Shown here in pieces: positions 63,636 to 64,000 of a stretch of DNA of 64,000 bases. The first letter of the stretch is position 1. Every line of letters begins with the position of its first letter. Position numbers and translations under genes: made by a program. The notes under the pieces are model-generated. The model worked only from the letters and a program-made list of their open reading frames with translations. It was not told where the DNA came from and made no database searches. This DNA comes from Chitinophaga cymbidii (lineage in GTDB: Bacteria > Bacteroidota > Bacteroidia > Chitinophagales > Chitinophagaceae): assembly GCF_007992715.1 (NCBI RefSeq), contig NZ_BKAU01000006.1, positions 62,001 to 126,000 on the forward strand, given 5' to 3'.

Positions 63636-64000
63636 GTGTGGCGCTATCTGAATTATCTGTTATATCCTTTCTCGCTTTTATACGGCCTCGTATTGTGGGT
63701 CCGCAACCGTTTATACGATAATGGTATGCTCACAGCCGTGGAATTCGACCTGCCCGTGATCGCCGTGGGCAACCTTTCCGTAGGCGGCACCGGTAAAACG
63801 CCGCATGTGGAATACCTGATCCGCCTGCTGAAAGACACCTATCGCACCGCTACCCTCAGCCGCGGCTATAACCGCCGCACGCGGGGCTTTTTGCTTGCCA
63901 AAGCGGATTCCACTTCGGCAGACATCGGCGACGAACCCATGCAGTTCCATCAGAAATTCCCGGATATCACCGTTTGCGTGGGAGAGGAAAGGATGCTGGC
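63636..64000 (+). CDS. lpxK: Tetraacyldisaccharide 4'-kinase LpxK, 5' part (partial)
   Basis: The first 121 codons of lpxK run off the window end. LpxK adds the 4'-phosphate in lipid A synthesis at the inner membrane. The N-terminal membrane stretch (YLLYPFSLLYGLVLWVRN) is followed by the Walker A region VGNLSVGGTGKTPHVEYL and LSRGYNRRTRGF, both characteristic. GTG at 63636 is the chosen start: no in-frame ATG precedes it and it puts the first helix at the N-terminus. The next in-frame ATG, at 63723, is downstream of that helix. Confidence 0.92.
   Translation, partial: MWRYLNYLLYPFSLLYGLVLWVRNRLYDNGMLTAVEFDLPVIAVGNLSVGGTGKTPHVEYLIRLLKDTYRTATLSRGYNRRTRGFLLAKADSTSADIGDEPMQFHQKFPDITVCVGEERML

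Overview
The window reads as chromosomal DNA of a member of the Bacteroidota, most likely Chitinophagaceae (Chitinophaga-like). The evidence is three SusC/SusD pairs, an ECF sigma/FecR pair next to an STN-domain SusC, a hybrid two-component regulator, a type IX secretion C-terminal domain on a glucanase, paired DUF2157/DUF4401 genes, and promoters of the Bacteroidota form (TTTG, 18 bp, TAnnTTTG). Start sites lack clear Shine-Dalgarno sequences. No rRNA, tRNA, CRISPR array, transposase or integrase was seen.

Layout. 1-5.9 kb: the 3' end of a polysaccharide utilization locus (SusC tail, SusD, a very large GH16 beta-glucanase with repeated Ig/CBM6 modules and a T9SS signal). 5.9-8.5 kb: an exported alpha/beta hydrolase and a TlpA-like thioredoxin protein. 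8.5-9.6 kb: an AT-rich insert with a promoter, a short structured RNA ending in a U-tract, and an Abi_2/AbiF HEPN protein, which looks like an RNA-antitoxin/RNase defence module. 9.6-17.5 kb (minus): a complete seven-subunit Mrp cation/proton antiporter operon followed by an M3 dipeptidyl carboxypeptidase. 17.6-27.1 kb: a second glycan locus (ECF sigma, FecR, SusC with STN domain, SusD, S1 sulfatase, GH43), ending at a terminator shared with the convergent operon at 27.2-31.7 kb (pirin, DUF2157, DUF4401, SDR, SGNH hydrolase).

31.7-45.5 kb is mostly housekeeping and accessory: a membrane AraC regulator, an M1 peptidase, a MarR-GNAT fusion with two palindromes over its promoter, a DUF1624-type acyltransferase, a DinB-like protein, an acyl-CoA carboxylase beta subunit, RNase HI, an HlyD/C39-peptidase ABC export pair with no visible substrate, META and TPR-like lipoproteins, and smpB. 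accD follows at 45.5-46.4 kb. 46.4-58.3 kb is a fructan locus: an operon of sugar transporter, fructokinase, SusC, SusD and GH32, with a divergent hybrid two-component regulator whose sensor is a fused periplasmic sugar-binding domain. 58.3-64 kb: class II aldolase, a Rieske-like Tat lipoprotein with an unusual second cluster motif, a signal-less BtuF-like protein, a cystathionine beta-synthase-like enzyme, bioD, 5-formyl-THF cyclo-ligase and the 5' end of lpxK.

The three glycan loci follow one logic. SusC/SusD bind and import oligosaccharides at the outer membrane, secreted or periplasmic enzymes cut them, and each locus has its own control: FecI/FecR trans-envelope signalling for the sulfated-glycan locus and a fructose-sensing hybrid kinase for the fructan locus. 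In the fructan locus the transporter and kinase carry fructose toward glycolysis; the class II aldolase gene lies just beyond the regulator.
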